Positions 24,862 to 33,102 of a stretch of 46,400 nucleotides of DNA are shown here, piece by piece. The stretch spans positions 1 through 46,400 of the forward strand of contig CACXJE010000006.1 of assembly GCA_902767915.1 (NCBI GenBank), written 5' to 3'. A model generated the notes under the pieces. That model was not told the DNA's origin, did no database searches, and worked only from the letters and a program-made list of their open reading frames with translations. The position numbers were made by a program, and so were the translations under genes. Source of the stretch: Oscillospiraceae bacterium. Its GTDB lineage: Bacteria > Bacillota > Clostridia > Oscillospirales > Oscillospiraceae. Position 1 is the first letter of the stretch; each line of letters starts with the position of its first letter.

Positions 24862-24930
24862 AAACCTCCCCTATCGGCCCGTTAGGGACTATAGGGGAGG
24901 GGGACCATGCAAAGCATGGTGGAGGGGTTC
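24862..24930. repeat. Dispersed palindromic repeat, family A, copy 2
   Basis: AACCTCCCCTAT start, TATAGGGGAGGGGGACC core, a CATGCAAAGCATG hairpin in place of the usual GC hairpin, and TGGAGGGGTT end. The changed stem keeps its pairing. Confidence 0.8.
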
Positions 24931-24970
24931 CTGTTGAGGGAATCGGGAAGAGTGAATAGGGAATAGGTTC

Positions 24971-25020
24971 GGAGTTTTGCAGATTGCGATCTGCAAAACA
25001 TATCAAATTCTCAATTCTCA
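24971..25020. repeat. Dispersed repeat, family B, copy 1
   Basis: GGAGTTTTGCAGATTGCGATCTGCAAAACAT hairpin followed by ATCAAATTCTCAATTCTCA; near-identical to 35375-35424 and related to 29702-29745. Confidence 0.75.
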
Positions 25021-25035
25021 ATTATCAGTTGTCAA

Positions 25036-26307
25036 TTATTTCCTCTCCCGCAGCTCGGGGGCGCCGGTCAATTCATCGATCCGGGCAAGGTCCTCCACCA
25101 GCTTTTCGTACAGGGGCTTGGAGACCCGGATGTAGTAATTCTCCCGGTAGTGGGACACGGCCTGCAGGCTGTCCAGCACCTCATAGGAGTCGCTTTCCAG
25201 ATCCTCGGAGGGATAGGCGGAGAAGGTGGGGGAATAGCTGATCCCGGACATGGTCACCCGATCCTCGTGCTTTTCAAAGCTGACGTTCAGAATGCAGCCG
25301 CTTCGGAAGGAATCGCCCTCGGAAACGGAGAGAAAATCTCCGAGCCCGTAGGCCACCGCGTATCTGCCGGTCTGGATCGATTCGCCGGTCTCTATGGGGC
25401 CCACGCAGTGGGAATGGGTGCCCACGATCAGGCTCACGCCGTTTTCCAGCATCAGCTGGGCAATCTGCCGCTGGGAGTCGGCGATTTCCTCGGTGTATTC
25501 GCTGCCCCAGTGGACCAGGGCCACGATCACGTCGGGAGAGGAGGCCTTTGCCCGGTCCAGCACCCGGACAATGCCGTTTTCGGCGATGGATTTGTAGTTG
25601 GTGTCGTAATCCTCGTAGAGGAGATTGACGCAGTATTCCGAGCCCTCGGGGAGCCGCAGGTTATTGAGGCCCTTTGTGAAGGCCACAAAGGCAAAGCGGA
25701 TGCCGTTGACCTCCCGGATCAGCACGCTGCCGGTTTCGCTCCACTGCTCGGGAGATTCGCAGGTGCCCACCGGAGCCATGCCCGCGGCAGTGATTTCCTG
25801 GCTGGTCCGGACCAGACCGGTGATACCGTTCTGGATGCTGCAGGAGTTGGCGGTCTGCAGCACGTCCACGCCGGTGAGATACAGGGCGTCCAGCAGGGCG
25901 GCGGGATAGTTGTAGTCGCCTACGGCGTCCGGATCGGTGATATTTCCTTCCAGGTTGCCGATGGTGAGGTTCGCGGCCTGGAGATCCGCGGTGACCCACT
26001 GGAAGCAGGGGGAGAAGTCATAACCCTCGGGGGTGCGGAAGAACCGGATCATGTCGTCGTTCAGGGTAATGTCTCCCAGAAAGGCCAGACGCACCACTGC
26101 GTCGTCGGAAACGACGGTCTCCGGCTCCGGCTCCTGCTTCGGGGCAGAATGACGGACCAGCCAGACGATTCCCGCCGCCAGCAGAATCACCAGCAGGCAC
26201 AGGGGGATCAACCAACGGATCCTTTTTCGCCTGCGGTGGATGGCCGCCAGCCGCTGTATTTCTCTCAGCTCGTCTTCCAAGCTGTCGGAGCGATGATAGT
26301 CTGCCAT
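25036..26307 (-). CDS. CapA family (poly-gamma-glutamate synthesis-like) protein
   Basis: A 423-residue membrane-anchored protein: cytoplasmic basic segment, one helix (about 34-52), then an extracytoplasmic CapA/PgsA metallophosphatase-like domain. Matches include L-A-F-L-G-D-I-T-L-N (about 76-85), G-N-L-E-G-N-I-T (about 123-130), the L-V-H-W-G-S-E-Y (about 248-255) and G-T-H-S-H-C-V-G-P-I (about 282-291) motifs and Y-G-L-G-D-F-L. In the T-A-N-S-C-S-I-Q-N-G segment (about 156-165) the usual N-N-H is N-S-C, so one expected His metal ligand is replaced. The substrate is unknown and no capsule or pgs genes are adjacent. GGAGG site; divergent from the lysozyme gene. Confidence 0.87.
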   Translation of the reverse strand: MADYHRSDSLEDELREIQRLAAIHRRRKRIRWLIPLCLLVILLAAGIVWLVRHSAPKQEPEPETVVSDDAVVRLAFLGDITLNDDMIRFFRTPEGYDFSPCFQWVTADLQAANLTIGNLEGNITDPDAVGDYNYPAALLDALYLTGVDVLQTANSCSIQNGITGLVRTSQEITAAGMAPVGTCESPEQWSETGSVLIREVNGIRFAFVAFTKGLNNLRLPEGSEYCVNLLYEDYDTNYKSIAENGIVRVLDRAKASSPDVIVALVHWGSEYTEEIADSQRQIAQLMLENGVSLIVGTHSHCVGPIETGESIQTGRYAVAYGLGDFLSVSEGDSFRSGCILNVSFEKHEDRVTMSGISYSPTFSAYPSEDLESDSYEVLDSLQAVSHYRENYYIRVSKPLYEKLVEDLARIDELTGAPELRERK

Positions 26308-26347
26308 AGATCTGCCTCCATGGATGAATTTCGGGATGGTAACCCGT

Positions 26348-26376
26348 ATTTTACAACACTTTTTGCAAAAACACAA
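26348..26376 (-). promoter_or_regulatory. Possible capA-like gene promoter
   Basis: Minus strand TTGTGT (26371-26376), 17-base spacer, TAAAAT (26348-26353). Confidence 0.45.
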
Positions 26377-26395
26377 TAAATATTTTGTTTTCCTG

Positions 26396-26424
26396 TTGGA
26401 AGTTGAAGAAAAATATGCTATAAT
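26396..26424 (+). promoter_or_regulatory. Lysozyme-gtrA promoter
   Basis: TTGGAA (26396-26401), 17-base spacer, extended TGC and TATAAT (26419-26424), 31 bases before the ATG. Confidence 0.7.
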
Positions 26425-26455
26425 AATTTTTAGTATGCAAAAAAGGAGGCACGGC

Positions 26456-27253
26456 ATGAAACAAAAACCCGTTCTTTGCGGACTTGCGGCACTGCTGTGC
26501 CTGCTGCTTCTGCTGTCCGGCTGTGCCGGCCTGAAGCGGCTGTTGCAGGACGACGCCGGGGAGAACCTGAATCTGCCCCGAAACGATACCGACATGGCAG
26601 CCTTCTCCAAGCTGGAGGACGGAACCGTCACCTATCCGGGAGCCCGGCAGGGAATCGACATCTCCGGCTATCAGCAGTATATAGACTGGAGCCGGGTCCG
26701 GGCCGCCGGGATCGACTTTGCGATCCTCCAGATCGGGTTCCGGGGCTACGGCGCCGACGGCACCTTGAATTCCGACGTCCGATTTGCCGAATACTATAGC
26801 GGCGCCGAGGCGGTCGGCATCGATGTCGGCGTCTACTTCTACTCCCAGGCCACCTCTGTGGAGGAGGCCAGGGAAGAGGCCCGGTACGTGCTGGAGCTCT
26901 TGGAGGACAGAGCCCTGCAGCTGCCGGTTTTCTACGACTGGGAAGAGGTCCAGAAGGGGAGAACCAAGGGCCTTGCCAATTCCCGGGTGGGGGATTACGC
27001 CAAGGCCTTCTGTGAGGAAATTACCGCCGGAGGCTATTCCGCCGGTGTCTACTTCAACCAAAAATACGGCTATTCCATTATGGGGCTGGAGCAGCTGCGG
27101 GACTATGCCTTCTGGCTGGCGGAATATAACCCCTACCAGTCCTTCAGCTACGCGGTGCAGATCTGGCAGTATACCGGCCAGGGCGCCGTGGACGGGGTCG
27201 ACCTGCCCGTGGACCGGGATCTGATGTACCTTGAAGAGGAGGAAACCGAATGA
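26456..27253 (+). CDS. Glycoside hydrolase family 25 (lysozyme) lipoprotein
   Basis: A 265-residue predicted lipoprotein with signal peptide and lipobox L-S-G-C (Cys about 22). Residues about 62-260 form the GH25 muramidase domain: G-I-D-I-S-G-Y-Q (about 66-73, with the conserved Asp), F-A-I-L-Q-I-G-F-R-G-Y (about 90-100), the D-W-E-E pair (about 163-166) and the end pattern A-V-Q-I-W-Q-Y-T-G-x-G-x-V-D-G-V-D-L-x-V-D-R-D. It should cut peptidoglycan glycan strands outside the cell. The start at 26456 follows AAAAAGGAGG; the open frame upstream is promoter DNA. Confidence 0.93.
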   Translation: MKQKPVLCGLAALLCLLLLLSGCAGLKRLLQDDAGENLNLPRNDTDMAAFSKLEDGTVTYPGARQGIDISGYQQYIDWSRVRAAGIDFAILQIGFRGYGADGTLNSDVRFAEYYSGAEAVGIDVGVYFYSQATSVEEAREEARYVLELLEDRALQLPVFYDWEEVQKGRTKGLANSRVGDYAKAFCEEITAGGYSAGVYFNQKYGYSIMGLEQLRDYAFWLAEYNPYQSFSYAVQIWQYTGQGAVDGVDLPVDRDLMYLEEEETE

Positions 27254-27819
27254 AGCGCTTGTTTAAGAAGCTGTTTGACAAGACTTTTTTGATCTATGTT
27301 GCCCTGGGCTTTCTCAATTATGGCTTCTGCAGCGCCGTCATGCTGTTTTTCAAGCACGAGCTGGGCGTGCCGGACGTCCCCTGTATGTACATTTCCTTCT
27401 TCCTGCAGACCACGATCTCCTTCTTCCTGAACCGCTATGTGACCTTCCGGGGTCTGGAGATTTCCCGGTACTGGCCGGTGTATTTTGTGATTTCGGTGGC
27501 AAGCTGTGTGGTGATTGCCCGGGTGCTGCTGAAGAAGCTGCTGGAATATCTGATCACCCTGCCGTTCTTCATCTCCATTGCGGACTGGGTCCAGAGCGTG
27601 TTTTTTGCGATCACCAAAAAACAGATCGCCCCGGCGGATTTCCGGGACGATCTGATTCTGCTGACCTGTACGTTTACCTACAGCGTGATCAACTACATCG
27701 GCCAGCGATATTTTGTGTTTAAGCCTCGGAAGCGGGATAGAGAATATCCCCCGATACCGGCCGATAGAACAGACGGCGGATCTGATCCGGATCCGAGGTC
27801 TGCCCCAGAATCCACATAA
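27250..27819 (+). CDS. GtrA family membrane protein
   Basis: A 189-residue protein with four membrane helices in the GtrA pattern: F-L-I-Y-V-A-L-G-F-L-N-Y-G-F (about 13-26), F-L-Q-T-T-I-S-F-F-L-N-R-Y-V-T-F (about 51-66), and V-I-N-Y-I-G-Q-R-Y-F-V-F-K (about 146-158). GtrA proteins are proposed flippases or helpers for lipid-linked sugars. Its ATG overlaps the lysozyme stop, so both are co-translated. Unusually, about 30 polar residues after the expected F-V-F-K end lie antisense to the 3-prime end of the asparaginase gene (27719-27819). Confidence 0.9.
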   Translation: MKRLFKKLFDKTFLIYVALGFLNYGFCSAVMLFFKHELGVPDVPCMYISFFLQTTISFFLNRYVTFRGLEISRYWPVYFVISVASCVVIARVLLKKLLEYLITLPFFISIADWVQSVFFAITKKQIAPADFRDDLILLTCTFTYSVINYIGQRYFVFKPRKRDREYPPIPADRTDGGSDPDPRSAPEST

Positions 27820-28723
27820 GCTTGCCCACCACAGCCTCGGTGGTCATGTCGTAGGCCTCCAGCACACCCAGCTGGGACTTCAGACGGCTGCCCACGCTGT
27901 AGACCGAAAGATCGCTGCCCTCGTTTTCCACCTGGGTGGTCATCACAATGGTTTTACCCTCGGAGATCGCCTGTTTCATGATGTCATAGAACTCGGTTCC
28001 CTGATAGGAGGGCATGCCGCCCACGCCGAAGCTTTCGATGATGACTGCGTCGTTGTGATCGAGCAGATAGGCAAGCAGCTGGCTGTCAGCTCCCGGAATC
28101 ATCTTCATGAGAGCGACCCGGGGGTTCATTTTGTCATAAAAGACCGGCACGCCTCTGTGCTCCGGCCGGATGAAGGAGAGCACATGGCCGTTCTGGATAT
28201 AAGCCAGCTCGGGATAGTTGATGCTGGAAAAGGCCTTGAAGCTCTTGGTCCGGGTCTTCCGGGCCCGGGTGCCGAGAATGACCCGGCCGTTGAAGACGAT
28301 CATCACGCCGCAAAGCTCTGAGCAGGCGCAGCGGAAGGCGTCCTCCAGGTTGATTTTGGAGTCGGTGCTGTCAGAGCCGATGGGCTTCTGGGCGCCGGTG
28401 AGGACGATGGGCTTGGGGCTGTCCTGAATCAGATAGGACAGGGCCGCCGCGGTGTAGGCCATGGTGTCGGTGCCGTGGATGATCACAAAGCCGTCGTACT
28501 GCCAGAAATGCTCCTTGATGCAGGCGGCAATCTGCAGCCAGTGATTCGGGGACATATTGGTGCTGTCGATGCAGAACAGCTGGATGCAGTGGACGCTGCA
28601 AAAGCCGCCGATCTGGGGCACCTGCTCCAAGAGCTGATCCGCTGTAAGCTCCGGGGTGAGACCGTCCGGCATTTTCTGGGAAGCGATGGTGCCGCCGGTT
28701 CCGATGGCAAGAATCTGTTTCAT
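27719..28723 (-). CDS. ansA: L-asparaginase (type I)
   Basis: A 334-residue asparaginase (EC 3.5.1.1), converting asparagine to aspartate and ammonia. The first active-site motif T-G-G-T-I-A-S lies at about 9-15 and the second, H-G-T-D-T-M, at about 84-89. Also visible is the V-L-T-G-A-Q-K-P (about 106-113) segment and the G-V-G-G-M-P-S stretch in the C-terminal domain. No signal peptide, so cytoplasmic. Own promoter at 28762-28790. The last 101 bases overlap the end of gtrA on the other strand. Confidence 0.95.
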   Translation of the reverse strand: MKQILAIGTGGTIASQKMPDGLTPELTADQLLEQVPQIGGFCSVHCIQLFCIDSTNMSPNHWLQIAACIKEHFWQYDGFVIIHGTDTMAYTAAALSYLIQDSPKPIVLTGAQKPIGSDSTDSKINLEDAFRCACSELCGVMIVFNGRVILGTRARKTRTKSFKAFSSINYPELAYIQNGHVLSFIRPEHRGVPVFYDKMNPRVALMKMIPGADSQLLAYLLDHNDAVIIESFGVGGMPSYQGTEFYDIMKQAISEGKTIVMTTQVENEGSDLSVYSVGSRLKSQLGVLEAYDMTTEAVVGKLMWILGQTSDPDQIRRLFYRPVSGDILYPASEA

Positions 28724-28761
28724 AACCTGATACTCCCTTCAGGTGCTGTATTCCTGCTTCT

Positions 28762-28790
28762 ATTGTAGCGCATCCGCTGACGGATTGCAA
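28762..28790 (-). promoter_or_regulatory. Asparaginase promoter
   Basis: Minus strand TTGCAA (28785-28790), 17-base spacer, TACAAT (28762-28767). Confidence 0.7.
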
Positions 28791-28839
28791 CGGTTTTCTT
28801 TTTTTAGGGAACAGGGAATCGGGAATAGGGAACAGAGCC

Positions 28840-28998
28840 GCCCGTAGGGGACGGGTCTCCCGTCCCACCGCACCCCGCCCGTAGGGGACGGGTCTTCCGT
28901 CCCGCCGTACCACGCCCGTAGGGGACGGGTCTCCCGTCCCGCCGTACCCCGCCCGTAGGGGACGGGTCTTCCGTCCCACCGTACCCCGCCCGTTCGGG
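28840..28998. repeat. 37-base tandem repeat, four copies plus a partial
   Basis: Units begin GCCCGTAGGGG at 28840, 28877, 28914 and 28951, with a broken fifth at 28988. Each unit holds a hairpin GGGACGGG / CCCGTCCC (3- or 4-base loop). Units differ by TCTC/TCTT and a few third-part bases. There is no spacer, and the 37-base period argues against CRISPR. It fills most of the 308-base gap between the asparaginase and HAD genes. Confidence 0.9.
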
Positions 28999-29031
28999 GG
29001 AACGGGGAACGCAGAGCAAGGAGAATACAAC

Positions 29032-29676
29032 ATGAACAAGGATCAATCTGCAGTCATTTTCGATCTGGACGGCACCCTCTGGGACTCCGGCGACACCGTG
29101 GCGGAGGCCTGGAACGACTGGTGCGGGGCTCAAGGGATCTGCCGGCGGTTTACGCCGGACGAATGCCGCAGCTATTGCGGCAAAACCCTGGAGGAAATCG
29201 CCGCCCTGGTGTTTCCGGAGCTGGAGAAGGCCCGCCGGGAGGAGCTCCTTCTGGGCTGCTGCATGGCAGAAAACCCGCCCCTTTCGGAGAAGGGCGGGAC
29301 CCTCTATCCCGACCTGATCCCGGTGCTGGAGGAGCTGAAAAAGCACCATTTCCTTGCTGTTGTCAGCAACTGCCAGGAGGGCTATATCGAGGCCTTCTTC
29401 CGGGGCAACAAAACCGGATATCTGTTCTCGGATTCCGAAAACGCCGGCCGCACCGGCCTGACCAAGGGAGAAAACATCCGCCTGGTGATGGAGCGGAACG
29501 GCATCCGCCGGGCCGTCTACGTGGGCGACACCGACGGCGACCGGAAGGCCGCCGAACAGGCCGGGATCCCCTTCATTCATGCCGCCTACGGCTTCGGCAC
29601 CGTGGAGCGGGCCGACGCGGTGATCCGGTCGTTCCGGGAATTGCCGCAGGTCTTGGCAAGCCTGCTGAATGAATAG
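29032..29676 (+). CDS. HAD family hydrolase (phosphatase-like)
   Basis: A 214-residue HAD phosphatase of the beta-phosphoglucomutase/Gph type. Motif I is D-L-D-G-T-L-W-D-S (about 11-19), motif II the V-V-S-N-C strand (about 111-115), motif III the T-K-G-E-N region (about 143-147) and motif IV V-G-D-T-D-G-D (about 164-170). An alpha-helical cap sits between motifs I and II. The substrate is a phosphate monoester not defined by sequence. AAGGAGA site; preceded by the 37-base tandem repeats and with no clear promoter of its own. Confidence 0.9.
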   Translation: MNKDQSAVIFDLDGTLWDSGDTVAEAWNDWCGAQGICRRFTPDECRSYCGKTLEEIAALVFPELEKARREELLLGCCMAENPPLSEKGGTLYPDLIPVLEELKKHHFLAVVSNCQEGYIEAFFRGNKTGYLFSDSENAGRTGLTKGENIRLVMERNGIRRAVYVGDTDGDRKAAEQAGIPFIHAAYGFGTVERADAVIRSFRELPQVLASLLNE

Positions 29677-29701
29677 TGAATATTGAATAATGAATAATTG
29701 T

Positions 29702-29745
29702 GGAGTTTTGCAAATGCAATTTGCAAAACACAATAGATTGTCAAT
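29702..29745. repeat. Dispersed repeat, family B, copy 3 (diverged)
   Basis: GGAGTTTTGCAAATGCAATTTGCAAAACACA: the same stem-loop as the other B copies with paired base changes that keep the hairpin, followed by ATAGATTGTCAAT. Confidence 0.6.
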
Positions 29746-29746
29746 G

Positions 29747-29809
29747 AACAGGGTCGGGCATCTCCCCATCGCAGGATATGGGGAAGCCCGACCCTGTTCC
29801 CCGTTTTTT
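29747..29809 (+). terminator. Intrinsic terminator after HAD gene
   Basis: Long stem (about 29747-29769 with 29775-29797, one internal mismatch) followed by CCCCG and six T residues (29804-29809). Confidence 0.75.
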
Positions 29810-29856
29810 GCCTTTGTTTCCGAAAGAAGATCCCCGTTCCCACGGTTGAAACCATG

Positions 29857-29885
29857 TTGACAAGACTGGAAAAATCGGCTATAAT
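29857..29885 (+). promoter_or_regulatory. Topoisomerase operon promoter
   Basis: TTGACA (29857-29862), 17-base spacer, TATAAT (29880-29885): a perfect sigma-A consensus, the strongest in the window. Confidence 0.9.
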
Positions 29886-29943
29886 AACCACAATATAGTG
29901 GGTTAGAATGCCCAAGTTATACACTAAATCGTGTGAGGGAACC

Positions 29944-31935
29944 ATGAGCAAGAAAAAACAGGAATACGGCAACGAGAGTATCGAGGTCCTGGAGGGGGAG
30001 GATCGGGTCCGAAAGCGCCCTGCGGTCATCTTCGGCTCCGACGGACTGGACGGCTGCGAGCACGCGGTCTTCGAGATCGTCTCCAACGCCATCGACGAGG
30101 CCCGGGAAAAGCACGGCGATCTGATCATCGTCACCCGCTACGCCGATCAATCCATCGAGGTAGAGGACTTCGGCCGTGGCTGCCCCGTGGACTGGAACGA
30201 AAAGGTGGGCCGCTACAACTGGGAGCTGGTGTTCTGCGAGATGTACGCCGGCGGCAAGTATAAAAACAACGAGGCCGGCAACTATGAATACAGCCTGGGC
30301 CTCAACGGCCTGGGCACCTGCGCCACCCAGTATGCCTCGGAGTATTTCGACGCGGTGATCCATCGGGACGGGTTCCAGTATACCCTCCATTTTAAGAAGG
30401 GCCGCATCGACGGAGAGATGGAAAGGGTCCCCACCACCCGGAAGCAGACCGGCTCCCGGTTCCATTGGAAGCCGGATCTGGAGGTCTTCACCGATATCGA
30501 CATTCCCGCGGAGTACTACACCGACATGCTCAAACGGCAGGCCGTGGTGAACGCCGGCGTGACCTTCCGGTTCCGCAACCAGGTGGGCAAGCAGTTCGAG
30601 ACCGTGGAATACCGCTATGAGAACGGCATCCAGGATTATGTAAACGAAATTGCCGAAACCGAGCAGCGCAGCCCCATCACCATGACCCAGTATTGGGAGG
30701 CCGAGCGGGTGGGCCGGGACCGGGCCGACATGGAGGACTACAAGGTGAAGATCACCGCGGCCCTTTGCTTTGCCAAGCAGGGCGGCCGGGTGGAATACTA
30801 CCACAACTCCTCCTGGCTGGAATATGGCGGCGCTCCGGAAAAGGCTGCCAGAAACGCCTTCGTCTACGCGGTAGACGCCTGGCTCAAGCAGGAAAACAAA
30901 TACACCAAAAACGAGAGCAAGATCACCTGGCAGGACGTCTGCGACTGTCTGATCCTGGTGACCAACTGCTTCTCCACCCGGACCTCCTACGAAAACCAGA
31001 CCAAGAAGGCCATCACCAACAAGTTCATTCAGGACGCCATGGTGGACTTCTTCCGGTCCCGGCTCCAGGTCTATTTCATCGAGAACCGGCAGGAGGCGGA
31101 GCTGCTGGCGGCCCAGGTGCTGGTGAACAAGCGCAGCCGCGAAACCGCCGAGCAGGCCCGGCTGACCGTAAAGAAAAAGCTGTCCGGCAGCGTGGACATT
31201 GCCAACCGGGTTCAGAAGTTTGTGGACTGCCGGTCCAAGGATCCCAACGTCCGGGAGCTCTACATCGTGGAGGGCGACTCCGCCATGGGCGCGGTGAAGC
31301 TGAGCCGGGACGCGGAGTTCCAGGGCATCATGCCGGTCCGGGGCAAGATCCTCAACTGCCTCAAGGCAGACTACGGAAAGATTTTCAAGAGCGAGATCAT
31401 CACGGACCTGCTTCGGGTCATCGGCTGCGGGGTGGAGGTCCGGGAGAAGAAGGTCAAGGATCTGCCGGAATTCGACCTGGGCAATCTGCGCTGGAATAAG
31501 ATCGTGATCTGCACCGACGCCGACTACGACGGCTACCAGATCCGAACCCTGATCCTCACCATGCTCTATCGGCTGGTGCCCACTCTGATCCAGGAGGGCT
31601 ACGTCTATATCGCCGAGTCTCCGCTCTTTGAGATCACCTGCAAGGAAAAAACCTGGTTTGCCTACAACGAGCAGGAGAAGACGGACATCCTCCGGCAGCT
31701 GGAGGGGAAGAAGGTCAGCATCATGCGGTCCAAGGGCCTGGGCGAAAACGAGCCCATGATGATGTGGATGACCACCATGAACCCGGAAACCCGGCGCCTG
31801 ATCAAGGTCATGCCGGAGGACGCCCAGCGCACGTCCGTCTACTTTGATATGCTCCTGGGGGACAATCTCCAGGCCCGGAAGGACTATATCGCCGAAAACG
31901 GCTATAAATATCTGGATCTGGCGGATATTTCGTAA
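29944..31935 (+). CDS. Divergent type IIA topoisomerase subunit B (GyrB/ParE-like)
   Basis: A 663-residue GHKL ATPase plus TOPRIM protein. The ATP site shows S-N-A-I-D-E-A (about 41-47) and D-F-G-R-G (about 76-80), with a short P-loop-like G-L-N-G-L-G. The TOPRIM domain has E-G-D-S-A (443-447, Glu443 catalytic) then Met where gyrases have Gly, P-V-R-G-K-I-L-N, and the metal-binding D-A-D-Y-D-G (525-530) instead of the usual D-A-D-V-D-G. It is clearly off the main GyrB and ParE lines, so is probably the third type IIA enzyme seen in many Clostridia. ATG 29944 with GAGGGA is preferred to 29908. Confidence 0.88.
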   Translation: MSKKKQEYGNESIEVLEGEDRVRKRPAVIFGSDGLDGCEHAVFEIVSNAIDEAREKHGDLIIVTRYADQSIEVEDFGRGCPVDWNEKVGRYNWELVFCEMYAGGKYKNNEAGNYEYSLGLNGLGTCATQYASEYFDAVIHRDGFQYTLHFKKGRIDGEMERVPTTRKQTGSRFHWKPDLEVFTDIDIPAEYYTDMLKRQAVVNAGVTFRFRNQVGKQFETVEYRYENGIQDYVNEIAETEQRSPITMTQYWEAERVGRDRADMEDYKVKITAALCFAKQGGRVEYYHNSSWLEYGGAPEKAARNAFVYAVDAWLKQENKYTKNESKITWQDVCDCLILVTNCFSTRTSYENQTKKAITNKFIQDAMVDFFRSRLQVYFIENRQEAELLAAQVLVNKRSRETAEQARLTVKKKLSGSVDIANRVQKFVDCRSKDPNVRELYIVEGDSAMGAVKLSRDAEFQGIMPVRGKILNCLKADYGKIFKSEIITDLLRVIGCGVEVREKKVKDLPEFDLGNLRWNKIVICTDADYDGYQIRTLILTMLYRLVPTLIQEGYVYIAESPLFEITCKEKTWFAYNEQEKTDILRQLEGKKVSIMRSKGLGENEPMMMWMTTMNPETRRLIKVMPEDAQRTSVYFDMLLGDNLQARKDYIAENGYKYLDLADIS

Positions 31936-31985
31936 TTTGAAATCCGGGATTCGGGATTGAGACAGAGAAAGGTTGTGTTCCGAAC

Positions 31986-33092
31986 ATGGGCGGCATAAAA
32001 CCCGAGCGCAATTACGGAATTGATCTGCTTCGGATCGTGGCCATGTGGATGATCTGCTGCCAGCATATCATCAACCGGGGCGGCGTCTATGCCGCCGTGG
32101 GAGAGCAGCGGCAGCTGCTGTATCCCCTGTGGGTCCTGTCCACGGCGGGGGTCAATCTCTATGCCTTGATCTCCGGCTATGTGGGGGTCAACGGCCGGTT
32201 TCATCCGGCCCGGGTGGCGGAGCTCTGGCTGCAGGTCTTTGTGCTGGACCTGGTGCTCAGCACCGCGGGCAGCCTCTACAATCCCGCCTGGATGGACGCG
32301 GATATGTGGCGGCGGAATCTGATGCCTCTGACCCAGAAGGCCTACTGGTACTTTACGGCCTACGTGGGGGTCTACGCGCTGAGCCCCCTGGTGAACCGGG
32401 GAATCCTGGCTCTGAACCGCAGGCAGACCGCCGGGATGTTCTGGCTGATGCTGCTGCTGTTCAGCGTGGGCACGACCCTGGGCTACGCCTGGCAGGGAGA
32501 CCCCTATGCCATCGGCGGCGGCTTCTCGGTGCTCTGGCTGCTGGCCCTGTATGTGACGGGGGCCTGTATGCGGCATGGAAAGCTGCTGGAAAGGGTCCCC
32601 TGGTGGGCCCTGCTGCTGGGGGCGGTGCTCTGCATCCTTCTGCTGACCCACTTCCATGATCTGATGTACCAAAGAAACGTATCCCAATTCTGGAAGGACC
32701 AGCGCAAGCAGCTGCTGCGCTACACCAACCCCTTTATGACAGGGCTGGCGGTGTTTTTGACGGCGCTGTTTGCCAGAATCCGGCTGGGAGGCTTTGCGGC
32801 CCGGCTGGTGAAGCTGCTGGCGCCCCTGACCTTCGGCGTCTATGTGATTCACGTCCAGCATGTGGGCTGGTACCGGATCGAGAACGCCTATCGCCCCCTG
32901 CTGAAGCTGGCCCCCGGGGTTCTGCCCTGGGCGGTGCTGGGAGCCGGTCTGGGCCTGTTTCTGGCCTGCGCCGTGCTGGATTGGCTGCGGCTGCAGCTGT
33001 TCCGGCTGCTGCGGGTCCGGAAGGGGCTGGACGCCCTGGAGCGCAGGCTGCTGGGCTGGCTGAACAAAGAAAAGAATGAAATCCGGCTGTGA
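31986..33092 (+). CDS. Acyltransferase 3 family membrane protein
   Basis: A 368-residue protein with about ten membrane helices, of the acyltransferase-3 (OafA/WecH-like) family. Family marks: R-N-Y-G-I-D-L-L-R-I-V-A-M-W-M-I-C-C-Q-H (about 8-27, with the usual conserved Arg and His), and L-I-S-G-Y (about 66-70). Such enzymes move acetyl or other acyl groups onto surface sugars. It lies between the two topoisomerase subunit genes, 50 bases after the first and 10 bases before the second, with which it has no known functional link. Weak RBS (GAAAGG). Confidence 0.88.
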   Translation: MGGIKPERNYGIDLLRIVAMWMICCQHIINRGGVYAAVGEQRQLLYPLWVLSTAGVNLYALISGYVGVNGRFHPARVAELWLQVFVLDLVLSTAGSLYNPAWMDADMWRRNLMPLTQKAYWYFTAYVGVYALSPLVNRGILALNRRQTAGMFWLMLLLFSVGTTLGYAWQGDPYAIGGGFSVLWLLALYVTGACMRHGKLLERVPWWALLLGAVLCILLLTHFHDLMYQRNVSQFWKDQRKQLLRYTNPFMTGLAVFLTALFARIRLGGFAARLVKLLAPLTFGVYVIHVQHVGWYRIENAYRPLLKLAPGVLPWAVLGAGLGLFLACAVLDWLRLQLFRLLRVRKGLDALERRLLGWLNKEKNEIRL

Positions 33093-33102
33093 GAGTTGAA
33101 TT

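Noticed and set aside
28840-28998. Possible CRISPR array from regular repeats
   Set aside because: Units are directly joined with no unique spacers and no cas genes are near; it is a simple 37-base tandem repeat.
29908-29943. Twelve-codon longer N-terminus of the topoisomerase B subunit
   Set aside because: The upstream ATG has no ribosome site and lies too near the transcription start; ATG 29944 follows GAGGGA.
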